This document shows positions 18,082 to 27,012 of a DNA stretch of 64,000 nt, one piece after another. A program made the position numbers and the translations under genes. The notes under the pieces are model-generated. The model was given only the letters and a program-made list of their open reading frames with translations. It was not told the DNA's origin and did not search any database. Each line of letters starts with the position of its first letter. Position 1 is the first letter of the stretch. Source of the DNA: Pollutimonas nitritireducens (lineage in GTDB: Bacteria; Pseudomonadota; Gammaproteobacteria; Burkholderiales; Burkholderiaceae_B); contig NZ_PDNV01000004.1 of NCBI RefSeq assembly GCF_002849615.1, forward strand, positions 297,939-361,938, written 5' to 3'.

Positions 18082-19191
18082 TCAGTTCTGCTTGGGAATG
18101 TTCGCGGATTCAATGACCTGAGCCCATTTTTTCTGTTCGCTGGATATAAAGCGCACAAAGTCGTCGCGAGTACCGGTGCCCGGTGATGCATTGGCGTTGG
18201 CCAGGCTGGCACGGATGCTATCGGTCTTCATGACTTTTTCCAAGGCTGCGCTAAGCTGTTCAACGATAGGCTGCGGCGTGCCTTTAGGAAACAGCAAGCC
18301 GCCCCACGACACATTTTCATAGCCTTCCAATCCCGATTCATTCAAGGTCGGCAAATTGGGATATTGCGGGATGCGCTCCCGACTGGTGATTGCCAATGCA
18401 CGCAATTTGCCGCTTTGGACCAACGGCCATGCCACCGATATATTGCTGAATGTATAGTCGAGCCGCCCGCCCGCCAGGTCGGTCAGTGAAGCAGGATCGC
18501 CGTTATAGGGAATGAACAGCGCATCGATACCCGCCATCTTCTTGAAGAGCTCGCCCCCCATGTGACCGCTGCTGCCAATGCCTGCGGCAGCATATGAAAG
18601 CTGGCCAGGGTTCTTCTTGGCCGTTGCGATAAGCTCGTCCACGTTCTTGATTGGGGAATCCGCAGCAACGACAAGCACGTTATAGGTTGAGAACATCTGA
18701 CCAACCGGAATGAAGTCGCCGTTCGGATCATAAGGAAGCTTCGTGAACAAGCCCGGGTTGACAGCCAAGGTATTGATATTGCCATAGCCCAGCGTATACC
18801 CGTCCGGCGCAGCCCGGCTTAGCTGCGTCATGCCAATATTGCCGGAAGCGCCAGGGCGGTTGCTGACAACGAACGTGGCATTGGTGGCTTTGGAAAGATG
18901 ATCCAGCACGATTCGGCTTAATACGTCGGCCGAACCGCCGGCTGCTGAAGCGATAATGACGTTGATCGGTTTTTGTGGCCAGGCGTTCGGCGCCGTCTGT
19001 GCCAGCGAGGAAGAACACCACGCTGCGGCAAGAACCAATACCGCGGCACTTTTGACGGAGGACCGGAGTGACGGTTTCTTCGGCATGCTACGCGGGATAA
19101 GGCGCTCGTGCCATCCAAAACGGGTGCTATTGCTGGCGACCGGATCTGAATCCGACGAATATTGGATAGTACGCAATGGTATGAATTTCAT
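18082..19191 (-). CDS. Bug/TctC-type periplasmic solute-binding protein
   Basis: 369 residues from the ATG at 19191, which has CGGAG at a good distance; an inner ATG at 19086 would give 334 residues with a more ordinary signal peptide (SAAVLVLAAAWCSSSLAQ) but no ribosome site. Receptor landmarks: KPINVIIASAAGGSADVLSR, VVSNRPGASGNIGM, AAPDGYTLGYG. It is encoded between RidA and the M81 peptidase, so its ligand is probably the substrate of those enzymes. If the long form is made, the 46-residue stretch before the hydrophobic core is unusual. Confidence 0.9.
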   Translation of the reverse strand: MKFIPLRTIQYSSDSDPVASNSTRFGWHERLIPRSMPKKPSLRSSVKSAAVLVLAAAWCSSSLAQTAPNAWPQKPINVIIASAAGGSADVLSRIVLDHLSKATNATFVVSNRPGASGNIGMTQLSRAAPDGYTLGYGNINTLAVNPGLFTKLPYDPNGDFIPVGQMFSTYNVLVVAADSPIKNVDELIATAKKNPGQLSYAAAGIGSSGHMGGELFKKMAGIDALFIPYNGDPASLTDLAGGRLDYTFSNISVAWPLVQSGKLRALAITSRERIPQYPNLPTLNESGLEGYENVSWGGLLFPKGTPQPIVEQLSAALEKVMKTDSIRASLANANASPGTGTRDDFVRFISSEQKKWAQVIESANIPKQN

Positions 19192-19263
19192 GTTTTGCTC
19201 CGATGTTTCCGGGTATTGTTAAATGCCGGACTGTTATGTTTGGCCGATTCCAGCCAACTTCCA

Positions 19264-19683
19264 TTATTTTGTTGAGTTCTGTTCGCCTGCCAGCGCAACG
19301 GCTTCGACTTCCACTTTGAAACCAAAGTGCAACGGACCCGTCGGAACTATCGCGCGCGCGGGGCGCCTATCGCCAGCCCATTGCGCATACAGGATGTTGA
19401 ATGCCGGCCAGTTTTCAACAGAGTCGATATAGACGCGTACTTGAGCCAGCCGATCGATCCCGCTGCCAGCCGCGACCAGCACCGCTTTCAGATTCGCCAG
19501 AACCTGGCTTGCCTGCACTTCGAACGCGGCATCAACGAGTCGAGTGCCGTCCGGTGCGATGGGCAGCAGACCTGATACAAAGACGAATCCGTTGGCGATG
19601 GTGGCGTGGCTATAGTGGCCGCCAGGCGGCGCCATGTCTGGCGGAGCTACCGTTTTCACATCGTCGTTGATCTCACCAGCCAT
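19264..19683 (-). CDS. RidA family enamine/imine deaminase
   Basis: 139 residues from the ATG at 19683, which overlaps the stop of the upstream PLP enzyme by 11 bases and has GGGAG ahead of it. The key arginine of active RidA proteins is kept (R110 in RRPARAIVP), as is the VEVEAVAL strand. RidA speeds hydrolysis of reactive 2-aminoacrylate and related imines to 2-oxoacids and ammonia. Translational coupling to a D-serine-dehydratase-like gene, whose reaction yields exactly such an intermediate, gives a coherent role. Confidence 0.92.
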   Translation of the reverse strand: MAGEINDDVKTVAPPDMAPPGGHYSHATIANGFVFVSGLLPIAPDGTRLVDAAFEVQASQVLANLKAVLVAAGSGIDRLAQVRVYIDSVENWPAFNILYAQWAGDRRPARAIVPTGPLHFGFKVEVEAVALAGEQNSTK

Positions 19684-20818
19684 GGAAACGCTCCCAGGTT
19701 GCAATCTCGCCATCTGCAGCAATGGCCTGATATTCCGGAAACTGTGCACCCGTTGCGCACGCGTGATTGGGCAGAATACGAAGTTGTGTCCCCACGGGGA
19801 AATGCGTTGCAATGTCCGGATCGGGGGAACCTTCTCGGGACAGGATGCCGTGCTCCTGGTTGGCGCCTGTCAGCAGATAACCCTGCAAGACTTCGCCTTC
19901 GATGCTGCACGCCTGGCCGTACGCAAAATTCCGTTTTTGGTTTTGTGTACCGCGGTCGCGGCTCATGGCCATCCAGCCGGCATCGACAATAGCCCAACCC
20001 TTTTCTACCTGGTGGCCGATCACGGTAGTCAGCACGCTTAGCGCAATGTCGCTTGCGCTGCATACCCCCACGTTATGCATCACCAAATCGAAGAACACAT
20101 AGACGCCAGCACGGACTTCAGTGACTCCATCAAGGGTCACAGCGGAGAGTGCTGTCGGCGTAGAGCCCACGCTTACCACCGGGCATGGCAGCCCAGCGGC
20201 ACGAAGCCGCTGCGCGGCATGCACGCAGGCGAGCCGCTCCTGTTCAGCCACAGCACTCAACGCTTCAGGCGTATCAAAGTCGTAGCTTGAACCGGCATGC
20301 GTCATGACTCCACCCAGTTGCATGCCGCCATCATGCAGCGCGCGTGCCACTTCCAGAAGTGCGGGTTCGTCGGGCTTGATGCCTGATCGATGTCCGTCAC
20401 TATCAATTTCGATCCATACTTCGAATACTTCATCATGCGCTCGTCCGAAGTCGGCAATGGCCGTTGCAGAAGCCACACTATCGGTGATGATTTTCAAGTC
20501 GCAGCCGCGGCGCCGCAGAGCCAGTACCTGGGGCAACTTGCCGGGCGTCATTCCAACGGCATAAAGGATATCGGCGAAGCCGTCGGCATAAAACAGCGTA
20601 GCTTCTTTAAGCGTGGAGACCGTTATTCCTTGCGCACCTGCAGCGACCTGCGCCTGGGCGACAGGGATGCATTTGCTGGTCTTGACGTGCGGCCGAAAGC
20701 GTACGCCGAGCGCGTCCATGCGATCTTGCATGCGCTGTATATTGTGGTGCATGCGGGGCAGGTCGATAAGCGCTGCGGGTGTGTCCAGGGTGGCCAAGGC
20801 TGACAAGATGGTCTCCAT
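19673..20818 (-). CDS. DSD1-type PLP enzyme (D-serine dehydratase / D-threonine aldolase family)
   Basis: 381 residues. An alanine-racemase-like N-terminal barrel carries the PLP lysine K46 (RPHVKTSK), and the C-terminal domain has the metal pair H352 and C354 (PNHACATG), as in zinc-dependent D-serine dehydratases and D-threonine aldolases. The reaction is elimination or retro-aldol cleavage of a beta-hydroxy D-amino acid. The overlap with RidA favours the dehydratase reaction, since aminoacrylate would be released. First gene of the operon with RidA, a Bug receptor and M81 peptidase; a LysR gene diverges at 20919. Confidence 0.88.
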   Translation of the reverse strand: METILSALATLDTPAALIDLPRMHHNIQRMQDRMDALGVRFRPHVKTSKCIPVAQAQVAAGAQGITVSTLKEATLFYADGFADILYAVGMTPGKLPQVLALRRRGCDLKIITDSVASATAIADFGRAHDEVFEVWIEIDSDGHRSGIKPDEPALLEVARALHDGGMQLGGVMTHAGSSYDFDTPEALSAVAEQERLACVHAAQRLRAAGLPCPVVSVGSTPTALSAVTLDGVTEVRAGVYVFFDLVMHNVGVCSASDIALSVLTTVIGHQVEKGWAIVDAGWMAMSRDRGTQNQKRNFAYGQACSIEGEVLQGYLLTGANQEHGILSREGSPDPDIATHFPVGTQLRILPNHACATGAQFPEYQAIAADGEIATWERFHGW

Positions 20819-20918
20819 ACGGGTTGGGCGGGTAAAGAACAGTACCCAGCCCTCACTGTAGGCGCTTTAGTTGCAGTTGTGGTTCAATAAAAACACATCA
20901 ATCATTAAGCTGAACTGA

Positions 20919-21830
20919 ATGATCCGCATCGAGGACCTGCAACTGGCGGTTGCCCTGGCGAAATCCGCATCGCTCAGTGCAGCGGCGCGTTCGCTAAACG
21001 TCACGCCGTCCGCACTGTCGATGCGTCTGCGTAAACTGGAAGCAACGCTTGGCCTGGCGCTTGCAACGCGTACCGCAAGACGGCTTAGCCTGACGCCGGA
21101 AGGAGAGCGTTTCGCCAGCGAGGGGGCCATCCTTCTCAGACAACTTGAGGCGCTGCCGGAATCGTTTCAACGAGAAGATAGTCGCCTGACTGGTACGCTT
21201 CGCGTCGTTGCGCCCTTCGGCTACGGGCGGCACCGCATTGCACCCATTATGGCTCGCTTCGGAAAGCTGCATCCTGGCCTGTGCTTGCAGCTGGATCTGC
21301 GCGAAGCTCCCTGGTCAGACCGACAAGATGCCGACGTCGTGGTGCATATTGGGACAGTCCGGGACTCGTCCTGGGTTGCCCGTCCCCTGGCGCGCAACGA
21401 ACGCTGGCTGTGCGCCAGCCCGGCTTATCTCCGCCTGCGCGGCACACCTGGCACCCCGCGCGACTTGCTTGCCCATAACTGCATCTGTATTCGTGAAAAC
21501 GATGAAGATATGACGCTTTGGTCTTTCCGCCGCGTGTCGGCCGACTCGAACGAGCGTGCTGCCACTCGGGAATCGCTGCGCATCGAGCCGGCTTATTTGA
21601 CCAACGATGGGAGCACGGCGCGCTATTGGGCCGAACAAGATATGGGCCTGGTATTGCGGTCGGAATGGGATGTGGCTGATTCGCTTGCACAAGGGACCTT
21701 GGTAAGGGTGCTGGAGCAGTGGCGATTTGATAATGCCCCCGTGATGCTGCTCGTGCCTACACGCAAGGGGCGCTCGGCACGCGTGCAGGCGCTTTTACGG
21801 TTCTTTGAGGACGTACTGGGGAGCGGATAG
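20919..21830 (+). CDS. LysR-type transcriptional regulator
   Basis: 303 residues with helix-turn-helix LSAAARSLNVTPSALSMRLRKLE and a LysR effector domain. It starts 100 bases from the divergent D-serine-dehydratase-like gene and is the likely regulator of that operon. An effector such as a beta-hydroxy amino acid or its oxoacid is a guess from context. Confidence 0.93.
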   Translation: MIRIEDLQLAVALAKSASLSAAARSLNVTPSALSMRLRKLEATLGLALATRTARRLSLTPEGERFASEGAILLRQLEALPESFQREDSRLTGTLRVVAPFGYGRHRIAPIMARFGKLHPGLCLQLDLREAPWSDRQDADVVVHIGTVRDSSWVARPLARNERWLCASPAYLRLRGTPGTPRDLLAHNCICIRENDEDMTLWSFRRVSADSNERAATRESLRIEPAYLTNDGSTARYWAEQDMGLVLRSEWDVADSLAQGTLVRVLEQWRFDNAPVMLLVPTRKGRSARVQALLRFFEDVLGSG

Positions 21831-21869
21831 CATATCGACACCACCCGCGGTTAAATCGCTACAAGAATC

Positions 21870-22649
21870 TTAGCCCTCGCGCGCCGCGACGTCATAGGAT
21901 CCGAATGCCTTGCGGGCAGATTGATCTTCAGGCAAAACATAAACGACACCGTTCGTACCCGTAAACGCGGGACTCACCAAGTTCTCGTAGAACGTGACGG
22001 GAACGTTTATACAGCCATACGAAATGCGGTTGTCCGAAGGAGTGTCAGTTGCCAAACGCTGTGCGCGGCGGTCCTTGGCATTCGATGTCGCCACCCGGTG
22101 CAAGGCAATGCCTGTTTCGTAATCGACCCACAGTATCTCGTTACCACGCAGGTTCTTGGCCAATGAGGCCACGAATCGACCCGCTGGCGTCGTACGCTCG
22201 TGCGGACGGACGTCCGCCAACTTACGGGTTCCGATATCGGCTGCGGCATCGTCGCCACGCGCTGACCCGAGTAGCACGGGTGCAGCACCCCGCAATTGCC
22301 CTTCAGCGCCGAACAAAAAGGCCATGGCGCCCACTTTGTCGATGATGATGAACGGCATTCCTTGATTATCACCGGAGTCGACCACCCAGTCTGCTATGTA
22401 GCGACTGTCCGGCGACGGCCGCTCATTCAGGAAATTTGCCCGCCTCGCCTTGCCTTGCGATAAAGACGAAGCCCCGCCCGCATTCACTTTACGCCCATTG
22501 TCGAGAGCGTCGGCCGCCTGGTATTTGGTTGGAGCTTGCCGTTTATCCTGAGCGCCTGCCATGGGGGTCAAAAGCAGACCGACGAGCGCCAGGGCGAAGC
22601 CCAGCGCCCGGGCTACCATTCCTCCAGGCAGACGCTTAGTTGCGCTCAT
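21870..22649 (-). CDS. L,D-transpeptidase-like protein (YkuD fold), exported
   Basis: 259 residues from the ATG at 22649, overlapping the end of the upstream TpsA gene by 14 bases; another ATG lies at 22673. The N-terminal signal peptide ends near AGAQD. The catalytic region matches the L,D-transpeptidase family: H184 (IALHRVA) and C213 in ISYGCINVP. The Arg usually following GCI is Asn here. Such enzymes form 3-3 peptidoglycan crosslinks or attach proteins to peptidoglycan in the periplasm. Its position as third gene of a two-partner secretion operon is unusual. Confidence 0.85.
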   Translation of the reverse strand: MSATKRLPGGMVARALGFALALVGLLLTPMAGAQDKRQAPTKYQAADALDNGRKVNAGGASSLSQGKARRANFLNERPSPDSRYIADWVVDSGDNQGMPFIIIDKVGAMAFLFGAEGQLRGAAPVLLGSARGDDAAADIGTRKLADVRPHERTTPAGRFVASLAKNLRGNEILWVDYETGIALHRVATSNAKDRRAQRLATDTPSDNRISYGCINVPVTFYENLVSPAFTGTNGVVYVLPEDQSARKAFGSYDVAAREG

Positions 22650-24936
22650 GCTTGGGAATAAAAACGGGCGCAATATACGGAGCCAGTGGCGCAGGCGGTT
22701 GCTCTTGCACCAGCATCATAGAGGGAGGGCTGGCGGGAGGCGTAACAAGCAACGCCACCGATTGAGGCCCCATCCAGGAAGGCACAGGACCTGGAGGAAC
22801 GATGGCAGGCGGAACCGGTTGGATATTTGGCCATGAGGGGAAGGAAGCTACCGGTAAACCATCGGGCGTCAATGCTCCAGGAACTACCCGACCGTCCGGC
22901 AATGCCGGACCTGGCACAACAGGCGCAACAACAACTGGAACAGCAACCGGGACGAGAGGGGTAGGCACGGGTGCCACTGGAGTAGGATCAGGCACAACTG
23001 GTGTAGGCACGGGCACGACAGGAGGCGGTGCTACCGTCGGGCTAATGGTCCCGGTTGTCCTCGCAAACACCGGTCCACAGCAATTACTGGCCAAGACATA
23101 ATCGTTGGCGTTCGCGCCAATCAGGCTGTATCCGCCATACGTAATCGTCTTGCTGGTCCCTACGTCAGCAGTATTGAAATTTGCGAAGCTCCCGGCGCCA
23201 GCGACAAGCTGTACGCCAGCAGGACTTCCCTTCAACGATGAAAGTGTCGTGCCGGTAGTGCCGTCGAAGGCCTTGTCGCCACCATCGCCAAACACCAGCA
23301 TACGCTGCGTCAGGGCCGCACCTTGCGTCAACGTGAACCGGGTCGAATAATCTGTGGGCGAGGTGTAAGAGACGGGGTTGTAATTGATCGTGACGGGAGC
23401 GACCGTGACGACGGCAGGGGGCGCGGCCGCTCCAAAGTTCACAGTTCCCCCAGCGAGCCCTGGTCCGGCGCCACCATAACCAGCACTTAGCGTTAGTCCT
23501 TCAGGCAAGCCCAAGCTGCGTGTCGGGTCGAGTGTGCCGCGCGTGAGTGTAATGGCGCCATCCACGTTTACATCGTTCGCCGCGCACATCATGATGTTTC
23601 CATCTGTCGTTGTCACGGCAGCGTTCATGTTGAGATCCCGACCGGCGCTCAGTAAGAGACTACCATTCGTCGTCGTAATGGCTTGATTTACGTTGACATC
23701 GCGTCCGCAACATACGACTAGATTTCCATTAGTGGCCGAAATCGCCGCATTGATATGCACATCACCAACGGCATTCAGGGTCAGCGTGGTGGGCGTTCCG
23801 CTCGCCGTCCATGTGATCGCGTCATTTACGTAGATATCACCATTGCCAGGCAATGCAGCACCAGGACCTGTCGCCGTATCGATGGTGATACTGCTGGTGA
23901 CCAGCTGTCCACCTAGTGTCGAACCAGATATATTGCCACCGCTGCCGATAATAAAATCCTGAGGATCGATCAGCCAGGTACCCGTCTGACCGCTGGGCGC
24001 GATCGTCGTGACACGTACGCTGTCTGCGATCCTGACATGTGCAGCGGACGTTTCAATGAAACCGCCGTTACCGCCGTTAGGCGCGCTCGCGTCCAACGTG
24101 CCGTCCGCTCTCACTACGCCATTTTGCATGCCTCCCAGCAGTTTGATGACGCCGCCAACATTCCCTATGGTTTGCGCTTGAATCACGCCGGTGTTGTTGA
24201 CCGCGTTGGATAGCAGGCTGCCGGCTGCCTGAGTCGTCATCAGCACGTGACCGCCATCCGCCCGGATAAGCCCACCGTTCTCCGCCAACGCATCAACCGC
24301 ACCTTGAGTGACAGCGACATTCAACAACTTGTCCCCGGCGACGTCAAGCGTGACAGTGTTGCCAGCAGCCAACGCGACCGTTCCCAGCCTGGCCACTATG
24401 GTTCCGTGGTTGCTCACCTTCGCGCCTAGCAGGGCAACATAACCACCGTCGCCGGCGTTGATCGCTCCATGATTAACGACCGAGCCGCCGTTTGCACCCG
24501 AAAACTGGTAATTGCCGGACATGAAGTCGGCATTCGCAATCCCAAGCGTGGACGCGGTCAGGCCACCGACATTAACGGCTGCATGCTGTCCGAAAAGTAT
24601 GCCATTCGGGTTGACCAGAAATACCTTGCCGTTGGCGCTAAGATTGCCCATGATGGCGGAGGGATCAGAGCCCATGACGCGGTTAAGCGTCACCGAATTG
24701 GCATCGGGCTGCTGAAAACGCACCGCTTCGCCGGACCCTATGCTGAACCCCTGCCAATTGATGATTGCCTTGGCGGTTGACTGCGTAACAGTCATTGAAC
24801 TGGCTGTGTCGTTGGCAATGCCAGCGCTGCCTTCGACGACTACGCCACCTGTGGGCAGGGCCCAGGCCGCAGGACCAAAGGCCAGTGCTACAAAAAGGGT
24901 AATAGTTTTAAAGAATAGAACGTGCGGGTGTGCCAT
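22636..24936 (-). CDS. TpsA-type secreted exoprotein (filamentous haemagglutinin family)
   Basis: 766 residues. A signal peptide (ending AAWALP) is followed by a TPS secretion domain with GQHAAVNVGG and the hallmark NPNGILFG near residue 110. The middle is beta-helix-like sequence with repeated GRDVNVN-type turns (about 380-480), and the last 135 residues (about 632-766) are Pro/Val-rich with PVPTP repeats. It would be exported through the TpsB pore encoded just upstream. It is short for an FHA-type adhesin. Five cysteines (near residues 408, 451 and 619) are uncommon in this class. The proline-rich tail may span or anchor in the outer layers (inference). Confidence 0.9.
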   Translation of the reverse strand: MAHPHVLFFKTITLFVALAFGPAAWALPTGGVVVEGSAGIANDTASSMTVTQSTAKAIINWQGFSIGSGEAVRFQQPDANSVTLNRVMGSDPSAIMGNLSANGKVFLVNPNGILFGQHAAVNVGGLTASTLGIANADFMSGNYQFSGANGGSVVNHGAINAGDGGYVALLGAKVSNHGTIVARLGTVALAAGNTVTLDVAGDKLLNVAVTQGAVDALAENGGLIRADGGHVLMTTQAAGSLLSNAVNNTGVIQAQTIGNVGGVIKLLGGMQNGVVRADGTLDASAPNGGNGGFIETSAAHVRIADSVRVTTIAPSGQTGTWLIDPQDFIIGSGGNISGSTLGGQLVTSSITIDTATGPGAALPGNGDIYVNDAITWTASGTPTTLTLNAVGDVHINAAISATNGNLVVCCGRDVNVNQAITTTNGSLLLSAGRDLNMNAAVTTTDGNIMMCAANDVNVDGAITLTRGTLDPTRSLGLPEGLTLSAGYGGAGPGLAGGTVNFGAAAPPAVVTVAPVTINYNPVSYTSPTDYSTRFTLTQGAALTQRMLVFGDGGDKAFDGTTGTTLSSLKGSPAGVQLVAGAGSFANFNTADVGTSKTITYGGYSLIGANANDYVLASNCCGPVFARTTGTISPTVAPPPVVPVPTPVVPDPTPVAPVPTPLVPVAVPVVVAPVVPGPALPDGRVVPGALTPDGLPVASFPSWPNIQPVPPAIVPPGPVPSWMGPQSVALLVTPPASPPSMMLVQEQPPAPLAPYIAPVFIPKHERN
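22880..23040 (-). repeat. Proline-rich coding repeat (PVPTP/PVVP units) in the TpsA tail
   Basis: The 3' part of the TpsA gene repeats a GGCACxGGxGTAGG-like unit that encodes alternating Pro-Val/Pro-Thr. Repeats of this kind can change length by slippage and often form extended, rod-like linkers near a membrane or cell wall. Confidence 0.6.
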
Positions 24937-25010
24937 TATGCTTGCGCCGAGGTGAGGTGCTGCTGGATAGTGATTTGAAACGCCAGGCGAACTTGCGCCC
25001 GGTGTCGAAA

Positions 25011-26693
25011 TTAGAAATACTTGACGAGCTGGACCCAGAAGCGTCCATCCTTATCCGGAGCCGACAAGGTTTCCTCATTCCCCAGCTTGCGTGCGTACGC
25101 GAGCTTGACCGCGAAATTGTTGTAGTCCATCCAATTGACACCCACGCCTGCACCACTTAATGTCCTTCGATTCGACTCTGAAGACCAAGGGTTTTTATGC
25201 GCGCTCACGGTGCCGGTATCGGCGAAAGCGACCAGTTGTACCTGACCCAACTGATTCGGAGAAAATTGTGGCAATAGCCAGCGGGCCTCGACATTGATTA
25301 CGTAGCCCTCATCACCCCAGGCCTCGCCTTGTGGATAAGCCCGCACGCCGTTTATTCCACCAAGACTCATCTTTTCCGAGCTATCCAGGTTCTTTGAAGC
25401 AAACTGCCCATTAATGCCTGCATACAGAGACACTGACTGGGTCAAATTCTGCAGGCGCATGGCGCTGAAACTGAACTTGTTGTAGTGGCCGTTGCTGCGT
25501 GCGGTGATGGCGTCATAGGCACGCGGCTCGGGGGTTTGTATATTGATCTTGCCAGTGGTCGCAGTCAACGAAAACGCGCTTAGCCCGCCTGCGCCGAAAT
25601 TGTCACGGTGATCACCCACCAAGCTTAAGTTGAACGCATCGGCTTTTCTGTTACTGACAAATTGCTCTGCCCTATCCCGGAGACGCTTGTGGTCATATCC
25701 GAGCTGAACCGACAAGTTGGAGCTCCGCGAACGGATCAACGGGTAGCTGCCATAGACGCTTGCAACTTCTGCCGTGCCGTGCGCATCGAGGCTTTCGAAC
25801 TCTTCACCCAGCTTGTACCCCAGGCGACTATAGGCTATTCCAACCGTCGCTTTGCCTACCGGCATCTGGTAAGACGCCCGGCCATAGTTCAGACCGCGAC
25901 CCGACGTTACCCCTCGCAGTGTGGCCACATCTCCGCGGCCCAGCAAGTTATTGAAATTCACCGTTGCGCCGCCGCGATACTCGCCGGTATAGCGGTTGCC
26001 TGCGTTGTCGGCGTCGACACTGCCCGTTACGCGCCTGCCGGGGTCCACATCGACAATGAGGTCCGACGCGCCGAGCGTCGCGCCAGGAGTCAGGGTCGAA
26101 CTCACATTGACGCCTGGAATGTCCGACAGCAACAAGAGACGATTTTCCAGCGGCTCAATGTTAACGGTGTCCCCGCTATTGAGGCCACCGAGCCGGCTAT
26201 GGACCACGCTATCTGACAAGTTGGACTTATTGCGCAGCTCTATGTTTCCAAACTGACCTTCCAGGATGGCAATAGTCACAGCGCCATTCCTGATGTCCTG
26301 CGCGGGCAGATAAGCCTGAGCCAGGAAGTAGCCCTCTTTATGGTAATGGTCGGTAATCTTGGTGGCTATCCCGCGCAGTTCGGACAGCGACAACTCAGTG
26401 CCCGGTTCAAAGCCGCTGAGCCCGATCAATTCGGCAACCGAATAAACATGTGCACCCGTAAGCTGGAGCACATCGACGCGAATCTTTGTGCCATCCGGCA
26501 GGCCGGTCACCGCTTCGTTTTTCTGTTGAATTCGTATCTGCGGCGGCGCTTTTTCTACCGATGGGGCTGGTGGGATTTGCCGGATTTGATTGCCTGCGTT
26601 CGGGATATCTTGAGCAATGGCGTTTTGCGCGGAGGCCAACAGCCCCAGAGACAACAACAGTTTATGACGGAGCATGAGGCCTTTAGTGCGCAT
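25011..26693 (-). CDS. TpsB outer-membrane transporter (ShlB/FhaC/HecB family)
   Basis: 560 residues from the ATG at 26693, which puts the signal peptide (LLLSLGLLASAQNAIAQD) near the N-terminus; the frame is open to 26816. After a Pro/Gln linker come two POTRA domains (about 70-230, with GYFLAQAYLPAQDI) and a 16-strand beta-barrel that ends in Phe (LVKYF), as for outer-membrane proteins. The TpsB barrel motif appears as GVRAYPQGEAWGDEGY. It exports the TpsA encoded 74 bases downstream. Confidence 0.92.
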   Translation of the reverse strand: MRTKGLMLRHKLLLSLGLLASAQNAIAQDIPNAGNQIRQIPPAPSVEKAPPQIRIQQKNEAVTGLPDGTKIRVDVLQLTGAHVYSVAELIGLSGFEPGTELSLSELRGIATKITDHYHKEGYFLAQAYLPAQDIRNGAVTIAILEGQFGNIELRNKSNLSDSVVHSRLGGLNSGDTVNIEPLENRLLLLSDIPGVNVSSTLTPGATLGASDLIVDVDPGRRVTGSVDADNAGNRYTGEYRGGATVNFNNLLGRGDVATLRGVTSGRGLNYGRASYQMPVGKATVGIAYSRLGYKLGEEFESLDAHGTAEVASVYGSYPLIRSRSSNLSVQLGYDHKRLRDRAEQFVSNRKADAFNLSLVGDHRDNFGAGGLSAFSLTATTGKINIQTPEPRAYDAITARSNGHYNKFSFSAMRLQNLTQSVSLYAGINGQFASKNLDSSEKMSLGGINGVRAYPQGEAWGDEGYVINVEARWLLPQFSPNQLGQVQLVAFADTGTVSAHKNPWSSESNRRTLSGAGVGVNWMDYNNFAVKLAYARKLGNEETLSAPDKDGRFWVQLVKYF

Positions 26694-27012
26694 CGGAAAT
26701 TCGAAATGAACTCTTCCTTGCGCCTTCGCGAACAAGCCTTTCACTTCAAGGCTGTCACGACGCGAGTATAGGCAACAAAAGCGCACTCTCAATAACAAAA
26801 TGTTTTTTGTTACCATATATCTGATCGTTATGCTGTTTATTTCCTACATTCTAATTGTGCATAAAACAGTATGTCGCGTTTCGGTCCGTCAAGTGAGATC
26901 AGATCAAATGAATCCAACGCGCTGCTTGAGTAGATGCGCCTAAAACTAGGTGAACCCATAGCGCTTCCATCATCTTTACAATCGTGCTTTCACATTTATT
27001 CAGAAGCCGCAA
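26694..27012. other. Divergent intergenic region between tpsB and amidase genes
   Basis: About 320 AT-rich bases. They hold an AACAAAA (26794-26800) / TTTTGTT (26805-26811) inverted repeat and several runs of A and T, likely promoters for both directions. The first part could alternatively encode an N-terminal extension of TpsB up to 26816. No other gene is seen. Confidence 0.5.
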
